From: Defluviitoga tunisiensis
GTDB lineage: Bacteria; Thermotogota; Thermotogae; Petrotogales; Petrotogaceae
Length of the DNA: 64,000 nt
Reading direction: 5' to 3'
NCBI RefSeq assembly: GCF_000953715.1
Contig: NZ_LN824141.1
Location: forward strand, 494,676-558,675
Shown: positions 25,389 to 34,212 of the stretch, in pieces
How positions within the stretch are numbered: the first letter of the stretch is position 1
Layout: the number at the start of each line of letters is the position of its first letter
Notes under the pieces: model-generated
Databases searched by the model: none
What the model was told of the DNA's origin: nothing
What the model saw: the letters and a program-made list of their open reading frames with translations, nothing else
Program-made: the position numbers and the translations under genes

Positions 25389-26495
25389 ATGAGAATTGGA
25401 TTAATATTTGGCACACGTCCTGAAGCAATAAAAATTGCTCCCATCTATTTAAAACTTAAAGAAATGAATCAAGACACACTTGTTATCATCACTGCTCAAC
25501 ATAGAGAAATTCTCGATCAGGTATTACAATTATTTCAAATTAAACCAAATTATGATTTAAATGTTATGAGCGACTCTCAAACACTACCAATTTTATCTCA
25601 AAAACTTATTTACGAACTTGATAATCTCTTACAAAAAGAACCTTTAGATTATATATTAGTTCAAGGAGATACAACTACCGCTTTTATAGGGGCTCTCATA
25701 AGCTTTTATTATAAAATTCCAGTTGCTCACATAGAAGCTGGTCTAAGAACAAATGACAGATACAATCCTTTCCCTGAAGAAATAAATAGGCGATTAATCA
25801 GCGTTATAGCTTCTCTCCATTTTGCTCCTACTCAAAGAGCAAAAGAAAATCTGATGAAAGAAGGAATTAATGAAACTTTAATAAAAGTAACTGGAAACAC
25901 AGTCGTGGACGCACTTCACTGGATCATAGATAATAAAAAGGACAACATGCATCAAACAAGAGTAAAATACGATTTAGATAATAAGAGATATATTTTAATG
26001 ACAATGCATCGGAGAGAAAATTGGGGAGAACCTATGATTAATGTTTTAAAAGCAGTGAGGAGATATCTAAGCGAAAATCCAGATATGTATTTGGTTTTTC
26101 CAATACATCCAAATCCCATTGTTAAAAATATAGTTTACGATAATCTTCAAGACCTTGAAAATGCTATTTTATTAGAACCCTTAGAATACTTTGAGTTAAT
26201 TAGTTTAATGGACGGGTGCATTTATATAATGACTGATTCAGGCGGAATACAAGAAGAAGCTCCTTCTTTTGGCAAACCCGTTTTAATTTTAAGAGACAAA
26301 ACGGAAAGACCTGAGATTTTAGAAACTAATTTAGCAAAATTAGTGGGTACAAACACTCAAACTGTTTATGAATATATGAAAAAGTTTGAAAACTATAAAT
26401 TAGAGAATGTTAACTTTCAGAACCCTTTTGGCGACGGTAAGGCAAGTCAAAGAATAACAGAATATTTAATAGAAGCATTATATAGTACCAAATAA
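25389..26495 (+). CDS. wecB: UDP-N-acetylglucosamine 2-epimerase (non-hydrolysing)
   Basis: 368 residues. GTRPEAIKIAPI at the N-terminus, VQGDTTTAF, AHIEAGLRT, FPEEINRR, TMHRRENWG and DSGGIQEEAPSFGKPVL are the family blocks. It interconverts UDP-GlcNAc and UDP-ManNAc for cell-surface polysaccharide or linkage-unit synthesis. SD GGGAGG before ATG. It leads a wecB-SYLF-aldolase-acetate kinase run, but the partners are functionally unrelated. Confidence 0.95.
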   Translation: MRIGLIFGTRPEAIKIAPIYLKLKEMNQDTLVIITAQHREILDQVLQLFQIKPNYDLNVMSDSQTLPILSQKLIYELDNLLQKEPLDYILVQGDTTTAFIGALISFYYKIPVAHIEAGLRTNDRYNPFPEEINRRLISVIASLHFAPTQRAKENLMKEGINETLIKVTGNTVVDALHWIIDNKKDNMHQTRVKYDLDNKRYILMTMHRRENWGEPMINVLKAVRRYLSENPDMYLVFPIHPNPIVKNIVYDNLQDLENAILLEPLEYFELISLMDGCIYIMTDSGGIQEEAPSFGKPVLILRDKTERPEILETNLAKLVGTNTQTVYEYMKKFENYKLENVNFQNPFGDGKASQRITEYLIEALYSTK

Positions 26496-26517
26496 AAAGA
26501 TTGTGGAGGTGAGAATA

Positions 26518-27198
26518 ATGAAAAAAAGTGTGACTATTTTTATATTAGTATTGTTGATATCTTTCAGCGCATTCGCTGCTGTTGCAGATATTATAACCCA
26601 ATCTAGGATAGCTATAGAAGAACTTCTTTCAAAACAAGATAGTGGTTCTTTCGTGCAATTAGTTGAACAGGGACAAGGGGTTGTGATTTTTCCTACTTTT
26701 TATAAACTTGGTTTTGTATTAGGTGGTCAATATGGTGAAGGCATTGTTTTAAGAAAAGATCCACAAACCGGAAAATGGTATGGACCTGCATTTGTAAATA
26801 TTTACGGTTTAAGTGTTGGGGCTCAAGCAGGTATACAATCAGCCTCGTTAATCTTAGTTGTAATGAATGAAGAAGGTATAAACGGTTTTATGGGGGATAA
26901 CTTTACGCTAGGAGGTTCTTTAGGTGTAGCTGCTGGACCTTTAGGAAGACAACTTTCTGCAGATGTGGATTACAGACTTAAAGCATCTATATATTCATAT
27001 TCTGTTGCAAAAGGTTTTTATGCTGGTGCATCTATCGAAGGTGCATATATTAAAACAAATGATCATGCTAACGAAGCTTTTTATAAAGGTCAAATATCTC
27101 CCGAAGAGATTTTAAAAGAAAAAACGGTTGAAGGAGAAGCTAAAAAGATAGTTGAGCTCCTTGAAAAAGCCATTGAAAACTTGCATAAAGAAAATTAA
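26518..27198 (+). CDS. Exported SYLF/Ysc84-domain lipid-binding protein
   Basis: 226 residues with a signal peptide (MKKSVTIFILVLLISFSAFA). The SYLF domain has GVVIFPTFYKLGFVLGGQYGEG, GAQAGIQSASLILVV and GFYAGASIEGAYIK. Eukaryotic and bacterial SYLF domains bind phosphoinositides or lipids; in bacteria they are envelope proteins of unclear role. ATG 26518 is 8 nt after GGAGGT; a GTG 15 nt upstream is in frame but would put the SD inside the gene. Confidence 0.88.
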   Translation: MKKSVTIFILVLLISFSAFAAVADIITQSRIAIEELLSKQDSGSFVQLVEQGQGVVIFPTFYKLGFVLGGQYGEGIVLRKDPQTGKWYGPAFVNIYGLSVGAQAGIQSASLILVVMNEEGINGFMGDNFTLGGSLGVAAGPLGRQLSADVDYRLKASIYSYSVAKGFYAGASIEGAYIKTNDHANEAFYKGQISPEEILKEKTVEGEAKKIVELLEKAIENLHKEN

Positions 27199-27233
27199 TT
27201 GTTTCAATAACTTTAAAAAAGGAGGTAGTAAAT

Positions 27234-28172
27234 ATGCCTTATGTTAACACAAAAGAAATATTAGAAAAGGCTAATAAAGAGTATTATGCAGTTGCAGCAT
27301 TAAATATTAATAATCTCGAGTTTTTGCAAGCTATATTGGAAGCAGGAATTGAGAAAAAATCTCCACTTATCATCGAAACAAGTGAAGGGGCTATAAAATA
27401 TGCAGGAACGGGAGATCCTTTACGAGGAGCAAAGTTTTTTGTAGATATGGTTAAAGGATTCGCAGATACATTGGACATCCCCGTTTCTTTACATTTAGAT
27501 CATGGAAAAGATTTTAAGTATATCGTATCTGCCATAAAAGCAGGATATTCTTCTGTAATGATTGACGCATCTGATAAACCTTTTGAAGAAAACGTTAAAA
27601 TAACTAAAGAAATAGTAAAAATTGCACATTCTGTTGGGGTATCTGTGGAAGCAGAACTTGGAAAATTAGCGGGTATTGAAGACAATGTTTCTTCTGCAGA
27701 AAGTGTGCTTGTAAATCCAGATGAAGCAAAGAAATTTGTTGAAGAAACACAGGTCGATTTTCTTGCTCCAGCAATAGGGACATCTCATGGAGCTTTCAAA
27801 TTTAAGGGAGAAGCTAAATTAGACTATGATAGGTTAAAACAAGTAAAAGAATTAACAGGCATTCCTTTGGTACTTCACGGGGCTTCTAGTGTAGTTGAAG
27901 AAATTGTTGAAATTGCAGAAAAATATGGCGCAGATTTTGGTGGATCAAAGGGAGTTCCTTCTGAGATATTAAAAGAAACTGTTCAATTAGGAATAAACAA
28001 AGTCAACACGGATACAGATCTTAGAATGGCATTTGTAGCTGGGCTTCGCGAATACTTACATAATAATCCAAAGGAATTTGATCCCAGAAATTATATGAAA
28101 AAAGGAAAGGAATATGTTAAAAAAGTTGTAGCAGATAGATTAGAACTTTTAGGTTCTGCAGGTAAAGCCTAA
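27234..28172 (+). CDS. fba: Class II fructose-bisphosphate aldolase
   Basis: 312 residues. Zn ligands and catalytic residues are recognisable: Asp89/His90 in SLHLDHGKD, His185 in GTSHGAFKF, His215 in LVLHGASSV and the substrate loop NVNTDTDLR-like (VNTDTDLRMAF). Cleaves fructose-1,6-bisphosphate in glycolysis. SD AGGAGG (AAAGGAGGTAGTAAAT-ATG). It is 35 bp after the SYLF gene, probably co-transcribed. Confidence 0.95.
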   Translation: MPYVNTKEILEKANKEYYAVAALNINNLEFLQAILEAGIEKKSPLIIETSEGAIKYAGTGDPLRGAKFFVDMVKGFADTLDIPVSLHLDHGKDFKYIVSAIKAGYSSVMIDASDKPFEENVKITKEIVKIAHSVGVSVEAELGKLAGIEDNVSSAESVLVNPDEAKKFVEETQVDFLAPAIGTSHGAFKFKGEAKLDYDRLKQVKELTGIPLVLHGASSVVEEIVEIAEKYGADFGGSKGVPSEILKETVQLGINKVNTDTDLRMAFVAGLREYLHNNPKEFDPRNYMKKGKEYVKKVVADRLELLGSAGKA

Positions 28173-28191
28173 ACTTAATTAAATAATATAT

Positions 28192-28215
28192 TGTTAAGTA
28201 TAAAAACGCTTAACA
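28192..28215 (+). other. Inverted repeat between aldolase and acetate kinase genes
   Basis: TGTTAAG / CTTAACA with a 10-nt loop and no T-run directly after. It could be a weak terminator, a processing hairpin or an operator. Confidence 0.35.
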
Positions 28216-28283
28216 TATAACAAATAATTTTTTCAACAAAATTATTAATACTTTTAAATAATGCAGGAGGTTAAGCAGCAGAA

Positions 28284-29486
28284 ATGAAAATACTTGTGAT
28301 AAACTCTGGGAGCTCTTCTTTAAAATATCAAGTTATAAACATGGAAAATGAAAAAATATTGTTGAAAGGTTTAGTAGAAAGAATAGGAGAAAAAAAATCC
28401 AGCATTAAACACGAAAACGGAACTTCAAAGTACACAGAAGAATTGAAGATCACAAATCATGAAGAAGCCTTAAAAAAAGTGATGAATTTATTAATTGATC
28501 CTCAATATGGGTGTTTTAAAAGTTTGTCTGAAATTGACGCTATTGGACATAGAGTACTTCATTGTGGTGAAAAATATGTTTCATCAGTATTAATAGATGA
28601 CAACGTTATTAACGCCATAGAAGAACATGCGGTTTTTGGACCTCTTCATAATCCACCTAACCTTACTGGAATATTAGCTGCACAAAAACTCATGCCTGAT
28701 GTTCCTCAAGTTGCTGTCTTTGATACTTCTTTTCATCAAACAATGCCACCTAAAGCATTTTTATATGGACTTCCATATGAATTCTATGAAAAATACAAAA
28801 TCAGAAGATACGGTTTTCATGGAACAAGTCATAAATACATAACCATTGAAGCAGCAAAAATGCTTGGTAAAGATATAAAAGAATTAAAATTAATTAGCGC
28901 TCATTTAGGGAATGGTGCCTCTCTAGCTGCAGTAAAAGGTGGAAAAGTGGTTGATACTTCAATGGGTCTTACTCCTTTAGAAGGACTTGTTATGGGAGGA
29001 AGAAGTGGTGATGTAGACGCCACAGTACCTTTGTTCTTATTGAGACAGGGTTATTCTATAGATGAAGTTGATAATATTTTAAATAAAAAGAGCGGCGTAT
29101 ATGGAATAAGTGGAATAAGCAACGATATGAGAGATATAGAAAAGGCTATAAAAGAGGGACATAAACGAGCTCAATTAGCTTTTGACGTATATACTTATAG
29201 AATAGCAAAATACATTGGAAGTTATGCAACAATTTTGAATGGTTTCGATGCATTAGTGTTTACAGCAGGTGTTGGAGAAAATGATCCAGAAGTTAGAAAA
29301 ACTGTCTGTGACTATTTAGGTATATTTGGAGTAAAATTAGACGATGAAAAAAATATCAGTTTAAACAGAATAGGGGGTATAATATCCTCGGATGACTCCA
29401 AAGTTACAGTAATGGTAATAAAGACAAACGAAGAATTAATGATAGCTCGTGATACAAAAGAAATTGTTGAAAACCAAAAAAAATAA
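28284..29486 (+). CDS. ackA: Acetate kinase
   Basis: 400 residues. MKILVINSGSSSLKYQ (Asn7 region), GHRVLHCGE, FDTSFHQTMP, RYGFHGTSHKY, SAHLGNGAS and the C-terminal TAGVGENDP are all present. It makes acetate plus ATP from acetyl phosphate, the main energy-yielding step of sugar fermentation here. AGGAGG lies 13 nt upstream, longer than ideal. pta is not adjacent. A strong terminator follows. Confidence 0.97.
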   Translation: MKILVINSGSSSLKYQVINMENEKILLKGLVERIGEKKSSIKHENGTSKYTEELKITNHEEALKKVMNLLIDPQYGCFKSLSEIDAIGHRVLHCGEKYVSSVLIDDNVINAIEEHAVFGPLHNPPNLTGILAAQKLMPDVPQVAVFDTSFHQTMPPKAFLYGLPYEFYEKYKIRRYGFHGTSHKYITIEAAKMLGKDIKELKLISAHLGNGASLAAVKGGKVVDTSMGLTPLEGLVMGGRSGDVDATVPLFLLRQGYSIDEVDNILNKKSGVYGISGISNDMRDIEKAIKEGHKRAQLAFDVYTYRIAKYIGSYATILNGFDALVFTAGVGENDPEVRKTVCDYLGIFGVKLDDEKNISLNRIGGIISSDDSKVTVMVIKTNEELMIARDTKEIVENQKK

Positions 29487-29487
29487 G

Positions 29488-29516
29488 AAAACCGCCTCAA
29501 AGAGGCGGTTTTATAT
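29488..29516. terminator. Bidirectional intrinsic terminator
   Basis: Eleven-bp stem AAAACCGCCTC / GAGGCGGTTTT with an AAA loop. It lies between ackA (plus) and rpoD (minus) and serves both. Confidence 0.93.
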
Positions 29517-29527
29517 ATATCTTACTA

Positions 29528-30799
29528 CTATAAACTCTCAACAATATCTCTTAATTGAGCCATCCTGTTTGGATGTCTTAGCTTTCTTAAAGCTTTAGTT
29601 TCAATTTGCCTAATTCTTTCTCTAGTGACATTGAAGTACTGGCCAACTTCTTCTAAAGTTTTTTGTTTTCCATCTAAAAGCCCATATCTCATTTTTATAA
29701 CCAAAGCTTCTTTAGTGCTTAATGTATCTAAAACCTCTTCAATTCTTTCTCTCAATATCATTTTTTGAGCTTCCTCTTCTGGAGTAGTGTCTTCAGAACT
29801 TACAAAATCACCAGTTTCTGATTCTTCATCATCACCAGTTCCGCTGGAAATAGGAGAATTAAGGGACAAAACATCCCTAGCACTCATTAATATCTCATTT
29901 ATTTTTTCCTCTGGTTTCTTCATTATTTTAGCAAGTTCTTCAGTAGATGGATATTCTCCGTGTTCTTGTAAATATTCTCTTATGACTCTATTCATTCTAT
30001 TTATGGTTTCAACTAAATGTACCGGTATTCTTATAGTTCTAGCTTGATCGGCTATTGCTCTTGTAATTGATTGCCTTATCCACCATGTTGCATACGTGGA
30101 AAATTTAAATCCTTTCCTCCAATCAAATTTGTCTACAGCTTTAATTAAACCTATGTTTCCTTCCTGTATTAAATCTAAGAAACTTAATCCTCTACCAGTA
30201 TATCTTTTTGCAATACTTATTACAAGTCTCAAATTGGCCTTGATTAATTCATCTCTGGCTTTTTTATCTCCTTTTTGAGCCCTCATAGCTAATTGTCTTT
30301 CCCTTGAAGGACTTAAAAGCTCAATATTACTTATTTCTTTGAGATATATTTTTATTGGATCACCAAGTGATATATTGTCATACATCTGTAGTTCAGTATC
30401 TGCAAATAATTCGTCAAAATCTTCTCCTTCAATTTCTTCTTCTTGGTCTACAAGCACATTTTTAACATTTTCTTCTTCGTTTTCATCTTCTTCTATGATT
30501 TCAATACCTTCAGATTCTAAAGCCTCATATATCTTATCTATATACTCATTATCAATTTCGTCTGAAAGTTCAATAGGAATAGCCTGGTCAATATCTGAAT
30601 ATGATAATTTATTATTTTTCTTTTTAGCTTTTGTCTTTAAAGTTTCAATTATTTTGTCTATGGACTGAATATTTTTTTGACTTTTTTTAACTTTTAATTG
30701 GACCATTCCTTCTTCTTCTTTTAATTCTTCAAAATCAACGTTCTGTAGACCCTCCATTATTTCGACTTTTTCTTTTTCAGTTATTTTATTTTTATTCAT
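29528..30799 (-). CDS. rpoD: RNA polymerase primary sigma factor
   Basis: 423 residues. An N-terminal region 1.1-like segment (about 40-90) and an acidic stretch are followed by region 1.2 ([10 protein letters not shown]), region 2 with [35 protein letters not shown] (given here as the landmark, not in full), region 3 and region 4 ([20 protein letters not shown]). This is the housekeeping sigma that should read the TTGACA/TATAAT promoters seen across the window. SD GGAGGGG before ATG. Confidence 0.97.
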   Translation of the reverse strand: MNKNKITEKEKVEIMEGLQNVDFEELKEEEGMVQLKVKKSQKNIQSIDKIIETLKTKAKKKNNKLSYSDIDQAIPIELSDEIDNEYIDKIYEALESEGIEIIEEDENEEENVKNVLVDQEEEIEGEDFDELFADTELQMYDNISLGDPIKIYLKEISNIELLSPSRERQLAMRAQKGDKKARDELIKANLRLVISIAKRYTGRGLSFLDLIQEGNIGLIKAVDKFDWRKGFKFSTYATWWIRQSITRAIADQARTIRIPVHLVETINRMNRVIREYLQEHGEYPSTEELAKIMKKPEEKINEILMSARDVLSLNSPISSGTGDDEESETGDFVSSEDTTPEEEAQKMILRERIEEVLDTLSTKEALVIKMRYGLLDGKQKTLEEVGQYFNVTRERIRQIETKALRKLRHPNRMAQLRDIVESL

Positions 30800-30925
30800 T
30801 TAACCCCTCCCTATAATCTGGGTAATTTTTTCTTTTCCAAAAAACCACGCATTAGTTTAGACACCAAAAAACGGATTTGGTTCAAAAAAAGGTATATTTT
30901 AGAATAATATTTGGTAAATTTTTTA

Positions 30926-31591
30926 TTAATAACACCTTTTTAATAGAAGTTCTGGGTTTTTCTCTAAAATTTCTATAGCTTCCTCATACTCCACACCACA
31001 AGATATAGCAATTTTAAAAGCAAATTCATAATTTAAAAAATCGTCTGGTTCATGTGCATCACTATTTACTAACAACTTCACACCAAATTTTTTGGCTAAT
31101 TTACATACATGCCCATTTGATAAGCTATGACCATTTCTTGCACTTAATTCTAAGAACACTCCATTACTTGCTGCCTCTTTTACATCTTCTTCTGAAATGA
31201 TACCTGGATGTGCTAATATATCTACGTATTTAGACCTAACTGCATAGTGATTTGTTCCTTCATAAACTGGCTCTACTATAGTTTCACCATGAACAACTAC
31301 AATTTTGGCACCTTTTTCTTTTGCATATCTTGCTATATCATTTATAATAACAGGCGGGACATGGGTTACCTCTACTCCAGGAATTATTTCTATATTTTTG
31401 AAATATTTTTTTTCAGTATCAATAAACTTATTTAAACTATTTAAAATGAAATCAATATTAGATGCATCAACATGATCTGTTATAGCAATAGCTCCATAAT
31501 TATTAATTTGCGCATGCCTTATCTGTTCACTACAAATTAATGCTCCATCACTAAGTAAAGTATGGGTGTGAAAATCGTAAACTTTTTTCAT
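30926..31591 (-). CDS. PHP-domain phosphoesterase, histidinol-phosphatase family
   Basis: 221 residues. PHP motifs: DFHTHTLLSDG, AITDHVD, PGVEVTHVP, VVHGE, LAHPG and VNSDAHEPDD, giving the metal-binding His/Asp/Glu set. Likely hydrolyses phosphate esters; the histidinol-phosphate assignment is only by family since no his genes are nearby. SD AAGGGGGTAA is G-rich. It lies upstream of rpoD, about 126 bp apart. Confidence 0.88.
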   Translation of the reverse strand: MKKVYDFHTHTLLSDGALICSEQIRHAQINNYGAIAITDHVDASNIDFILNSLNKFIDTEKKYFKNIEIIPGVEVTHVPPVIINDIARYAKEKGAKIVVVHGETIVEPVYEGTNHYAVRSKYVDILAHPGIISEEDVKEAASNGVFLELSARNGHSLSNGHVCKLAKKFGVKLLVNSDAHEPDDFLNYEFAFKIAISCGVEYEEAIEILEKNPELLLKRCY

Positions 31592-31975
31592 TAAATAGTT
31601 ACCCCCTTACCAATTTATTTTTTGACGCTTGTTGGAATAATAAAATATACATTTTCGAAAACATTTTAGATTTTGATTTATAAATGCTCATTTAGAATTT
31701 ATTTATGAACACTTCTTAATTATCTATAATTTTTAACTTTTATATTTATCTCAAAAGCAAAGTTGGTTACTTTTCCGAATTACCTTCTAAAATCATCATC
31801 GTTTATTTTAAAAGATTTTTTATTATATAAATAATTTGTATATCATATTTATGAATCAACATTGAATGCGGAGACTTTCTTGTTGTTCTGTTACCATATT
31901 TATCCAAAAATAATTTTTTAATAACAAAAGTTTTTGAATTTTAACCTAAGTAAATTTAATAGTAACTTATTTGCC

Positions 31976-32004
31976 TTGAAGATTAACATAATTTGTTTTA
32001 TAAT
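31976..32004 (+). promoter_or_regulatory. Orphan sigma-A promoter
   Basis: TTGAAG (31976-31981), 17-bp spacer, perfect TATAAT (31999-32004). No protein gene lies downstream on this strand; an intrinsic terminator follows within 85 bp. Confidence 0.75.
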
Positions 32005-32010
32005 GGTATT

Positions 32011-32088
32011 GAAAAAAGAAAGATCCCCCTATCCCCCTGAGATAAACCCAGACATTCTTGCCGGATCCACATGGATCCGGTTTTTTTT
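32011..32088 (+). ncRNA. Candidate small regulatory RNA with tandem ATCCCCCT
   Basis: Predicted transcript of about 78 nt between an orphan consensus promoter and a strong terminator. The 5' half has a perfect tandem repeat ATCCCCCT-ATCCCCCT (32023-32038) in an otherwise unpaired A-rich context. The motif is complementary to G-rich Shine-Dalgarno sequences, like the C-rich seed loops of some Gram-positive sRNAs. It matches no RNA family I can name. The nearest gene (nadC) is convergent, so it is not a leader. Confidence 0.55.
32061..32088 (+). terminator. Intrinsic terminator of the candidate small RNA
   Basis: CCGGATCC-ACAT-GGATCCGG followed by eight T. It is plus-strand oriented and has no A-run on its left flank, so it does not serve nadC. 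Confidence 0.9.
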
Positions 32089-32162
32089 ATGCTTTCAATC
32101 TAAAAAACGTATAAATTGATTTTACCATTTTTTTTATTAATAATACCATATTTATTAAAAAA

Positions 32163-33005
32163 TTATTCAATTATCATATTTATATCTAATGCTTTCACTG
32201 AGTGAGTTAATGCTCCACATGATATGATATTAACTCCAGTTTCAGCAAAGGAAACTATATTAGACTCATTTATATTACCTGAGGCTTCTAAAATAACCTT
32301 TTCTTGTGCAACTTCTACAGCCTTTCTAATAGAATCAATACTCATATTATCTAAGAGAATAATATCTGCACCATATTTTAAAGCTTCTTGAAATTGATTT
32401 AAATTTTGGACTTCTATCTCAATTTTTTGTGTATGAGAAGCTTTCGCTTTTACTTTTATTAACGCTTCTTTTATACCTCCTACTAACTTTATATGATTAT
32501 CTTTTATTAATATGGAATCAGATAAGTTATAGCGATGATTTACACCTCCACCTATTACAACTGCATAACGGTCAAAATATCTTAATCCTGGTACTGTCTT
32601 TCGTGTATCGGTAACTTTAGCTTTATATGGCTTGATTAAATTACAGAGATGTCTAGTATATGTAGCTATGCCACTCATTCTTTGCAGTAAATTCAGACAT
32701 AATCTTTCTCCCTTTAGAATCTTATTAATAGGACCTTTTACTTCTGCTATAATATCCCCAGACACAACTTCATCTCCATCGTTAATCTTTTTAATAAACG
32801 TAATCGATGAATCTAAAAGTTGAAAAATAACATCTAAAACATCAAGACCGGCTATTACACCTTCTTCTTTTGCTTTTATAGAGGCAGTTGTTTTAATATC
32901 ATGATCTATAAGCAAATCTGTGGTAATATCACCCCATCCAATATCTTCCTCAAGAAAATTTTCGATATATTTTTTAATTACAAACTTATCAACTAAAGGT
33001 ATCAT
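32163..33005 (-). CDS. nadC: Nicotinate-nucleotide pyrophosphorylase (quinolinate PRTase)
   Basis: 280 residues. GDITTDLL, KAKEEGVIAG, LLQRMSGIAT, TRKTVPGLRYFDRYAV, GGGVNHRYNLSD, IEVEVQNL and ILLDNM are the family blocks. It forms NaMN from quinolinate and PRPP. It follows nadA by 76 bp on the same strand, giving a partial de novo NAD pathway; no nadB or aspartate dehydrogenase gene is in the window. Confidence 0.96.
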   Translation of the reverse strand: MIPLVDKFVIKKYIENFLEEDIGWGDITTDLLIDHDIKTTASIKAKEEGVIAGLDVLDVIFQLLDSSITFIKKINDGDEVVSGDIIAEVKGPINKILKGERLCLNLLQRMSGIATYTRHLCNLIKPYKAKVTDTRKTVPGLRYFDRYAVVIGGGVNHRYNLSDSILIKDNHIKLVGGIKEALIKVKAKASHTQKIEIEVQNLNQFQEALKYGADIILLDNMSIDSIRKAVEVAQEKVILEASGNINESNIVSFAETGVNIISCGALTHSVKALDINMIIE

Positions 33006-33081
33006 TTATTTACTCTCCTCTAAAAGAATTTAGCAATTCTACATCTTTAAAGAAATACTAACTATTCAAGTAATTACTTTG

Positions 33082-33987
33082 TTATATGTTCATCATTCTA
33101 GATATAGGGGAAAAAGCCTTAGAACGAATTTCTTCTGATATAGTAATTTTAGGTTCCATTGTCTCTAAAGATATCAATACATCTTCTAAAGACGTTAATT
33201 TCATGTTTTTGCAAACAAAATTAGAACATGCACTATAAAATTTTTTTTGGGGACAGATCTTTTTCATTCTATTTATAACTCCACTTTCAGTACAAATAAT
33301 ATATTCTTTGAAAATACTATCTTGTACATAATTTACCATTGAACTTGTGCTTCCCACAAAATCTGCTAATTTAAGAACATCCATTCGGCATTCCGGATGG
33401 GCTAATACTAAGGCCTCAGGATGCCTATTTTTAGCGGACTCAACTTCTTCCACAGTTAATCTGTTATGAATAGGACAATAACCATCCCATAAGACAAGAT
33501 CTCTGCCTGTTTTTTCTTTTATGTATAGCCCTAAATTTTTATCTGGAACAAAAATAATTCTACTATTCGAAGAAATAGAATTAACAACCCTCTGGGCATT
33601 TGAAGAAGTACAGCATAAATCGCTAAGAGCTTTAACCTCTGCTGTAGTATTAACGTAGCTTACCACTTTGGCATCAGGATAAAGTTGTTTTAATGATTGA
33701 AGTTCATTTGCAGAAATCATATTCGCTAACGGACAGCTAGCGTCTGTTTTTGGCAAAAGAATTGTTTTACTAGGTGACAAAATATAGGCTGTTTGGGCCA
33801 TAAAATCTACCCCACAAAATACTATAACTTCTTCCTGTGCTTCTGAAGCTATACGAGCTAATTCCAGAGAATCCCCAACAAAATCAGCTACCTCTTGAAC
33901 CTCTGAACGTTGATAAAAATGGGAAAGTATCAACGCATTTTTTTCATTTTTTAAACGTTTTATTTTATAAAAAACTGATTTTTTCAA
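33082..33987 (-). CDS. nadA: Quinolinate synthase A
   Basis: 301 residues, the short class typical of Thermotoga. It has HFYQRSEVQ, FCGVDFMAQTA, CTSSNAQ and HPECR. Candidate [4Fe-4S] ligands are Cys85 (DASCPLANM), Cys171 (GYCPIH) and Cys254 or Cys259 near the C-terminus. It condenses iminoaspartate with dihydroxyacetone phosphate. The start (TTG/ATG region at 33987) follows GAGGTG. It depends on Suf-made clusters, whose genes lie 5 kb away. Confidence 0.95.
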   Translation of the reverse strand: MKKSVFYKIKRLKNEKNALILSHFYQRSEVQEVADFVGDSLELARIASEAQEEVIVFCGVDFMAQTAYILSPSKTILLPKTDASCPLANMISANELQSLKQLYPDAKVVSYVNTTAEVKALSDLCCTSSNAQRVVNSISSNSRIIFVPDKNLGLYIKEKTGRDLVLWDGYCPIHNRLTVEEVESAKNRHPEALVLAHPECRMDVLKLADFVGSTSSMVNYVQDSIFKEYIICTESGVINRMKKICPQKKFYSACSNFVCKNMKLTSLEDVLISLETMEPKITISEEIRSKAFSPISRMMNI

Positions 33988-34155
33988 ATTTACACCTCTT
34001 TGTATTTTTGTAAATTAATCAGAATTAGTATTGACTCTATTTTACTACATAGAAATTGAAAAAAACAAATATATCTGAAATTAATATAATTAACCATAAA
34101 CAATATGTTATAATCAAGTAATATTCTATATAATTCTAAATTTGTGGTTTTAGAA

Positions 34156-34189
34156 ATAAGGATTTTGGAATTTCTAAAGATGTTATAAT
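34156..34189 (+). promoter_or_regulatory. Shared promoter-proximal element, copy 3 (ribD operon)
   Basis: 24-bp element 34156-34179, identical at all 24 positions to copy 4 at 37854-37877, followed after 4 nt by TATAAT (34184-34189, with TG one base upstream). It ends 33 nt before the ribD ATG. In this copy TAGAAAT (34151-34157) and ATTTCTA (34170-34176) also form an inverted repeat. Confidence 0.7.
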
Positions 34190-34212
34190 CCCAAATTTTA
34201 AGGAGGCAACTG

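Larger units (their letters stand above)
31592..32162. other. Intergenic region with an orphan transcription unit (571 bp)
   Basis: The left part (31592-31970) is AT-rich and must hold the promoter of the PHP gene. The right part holds a plus-strand promoter, candidate small RNA and terminator (31976-32088). A 61-codon plus-strand ORF here runs through the promoter and terminator and is not credible. Confidence 0.7.

Noticed and set aside
31934-32119. 61-codon plus-strand ORF over the candidate small-RNA locus
   Set aside because: It starts upstream of the promoter -35 box and reads through the terminator hairpin, so it cannot be translated from that transcript; composition is not protein-like.
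34010-34212. FMN riboswitch before ribD
   Set aside because: I looked for the conserved RFN-element G-rich helices and found none; only the shared 24-bp promoter element is there.
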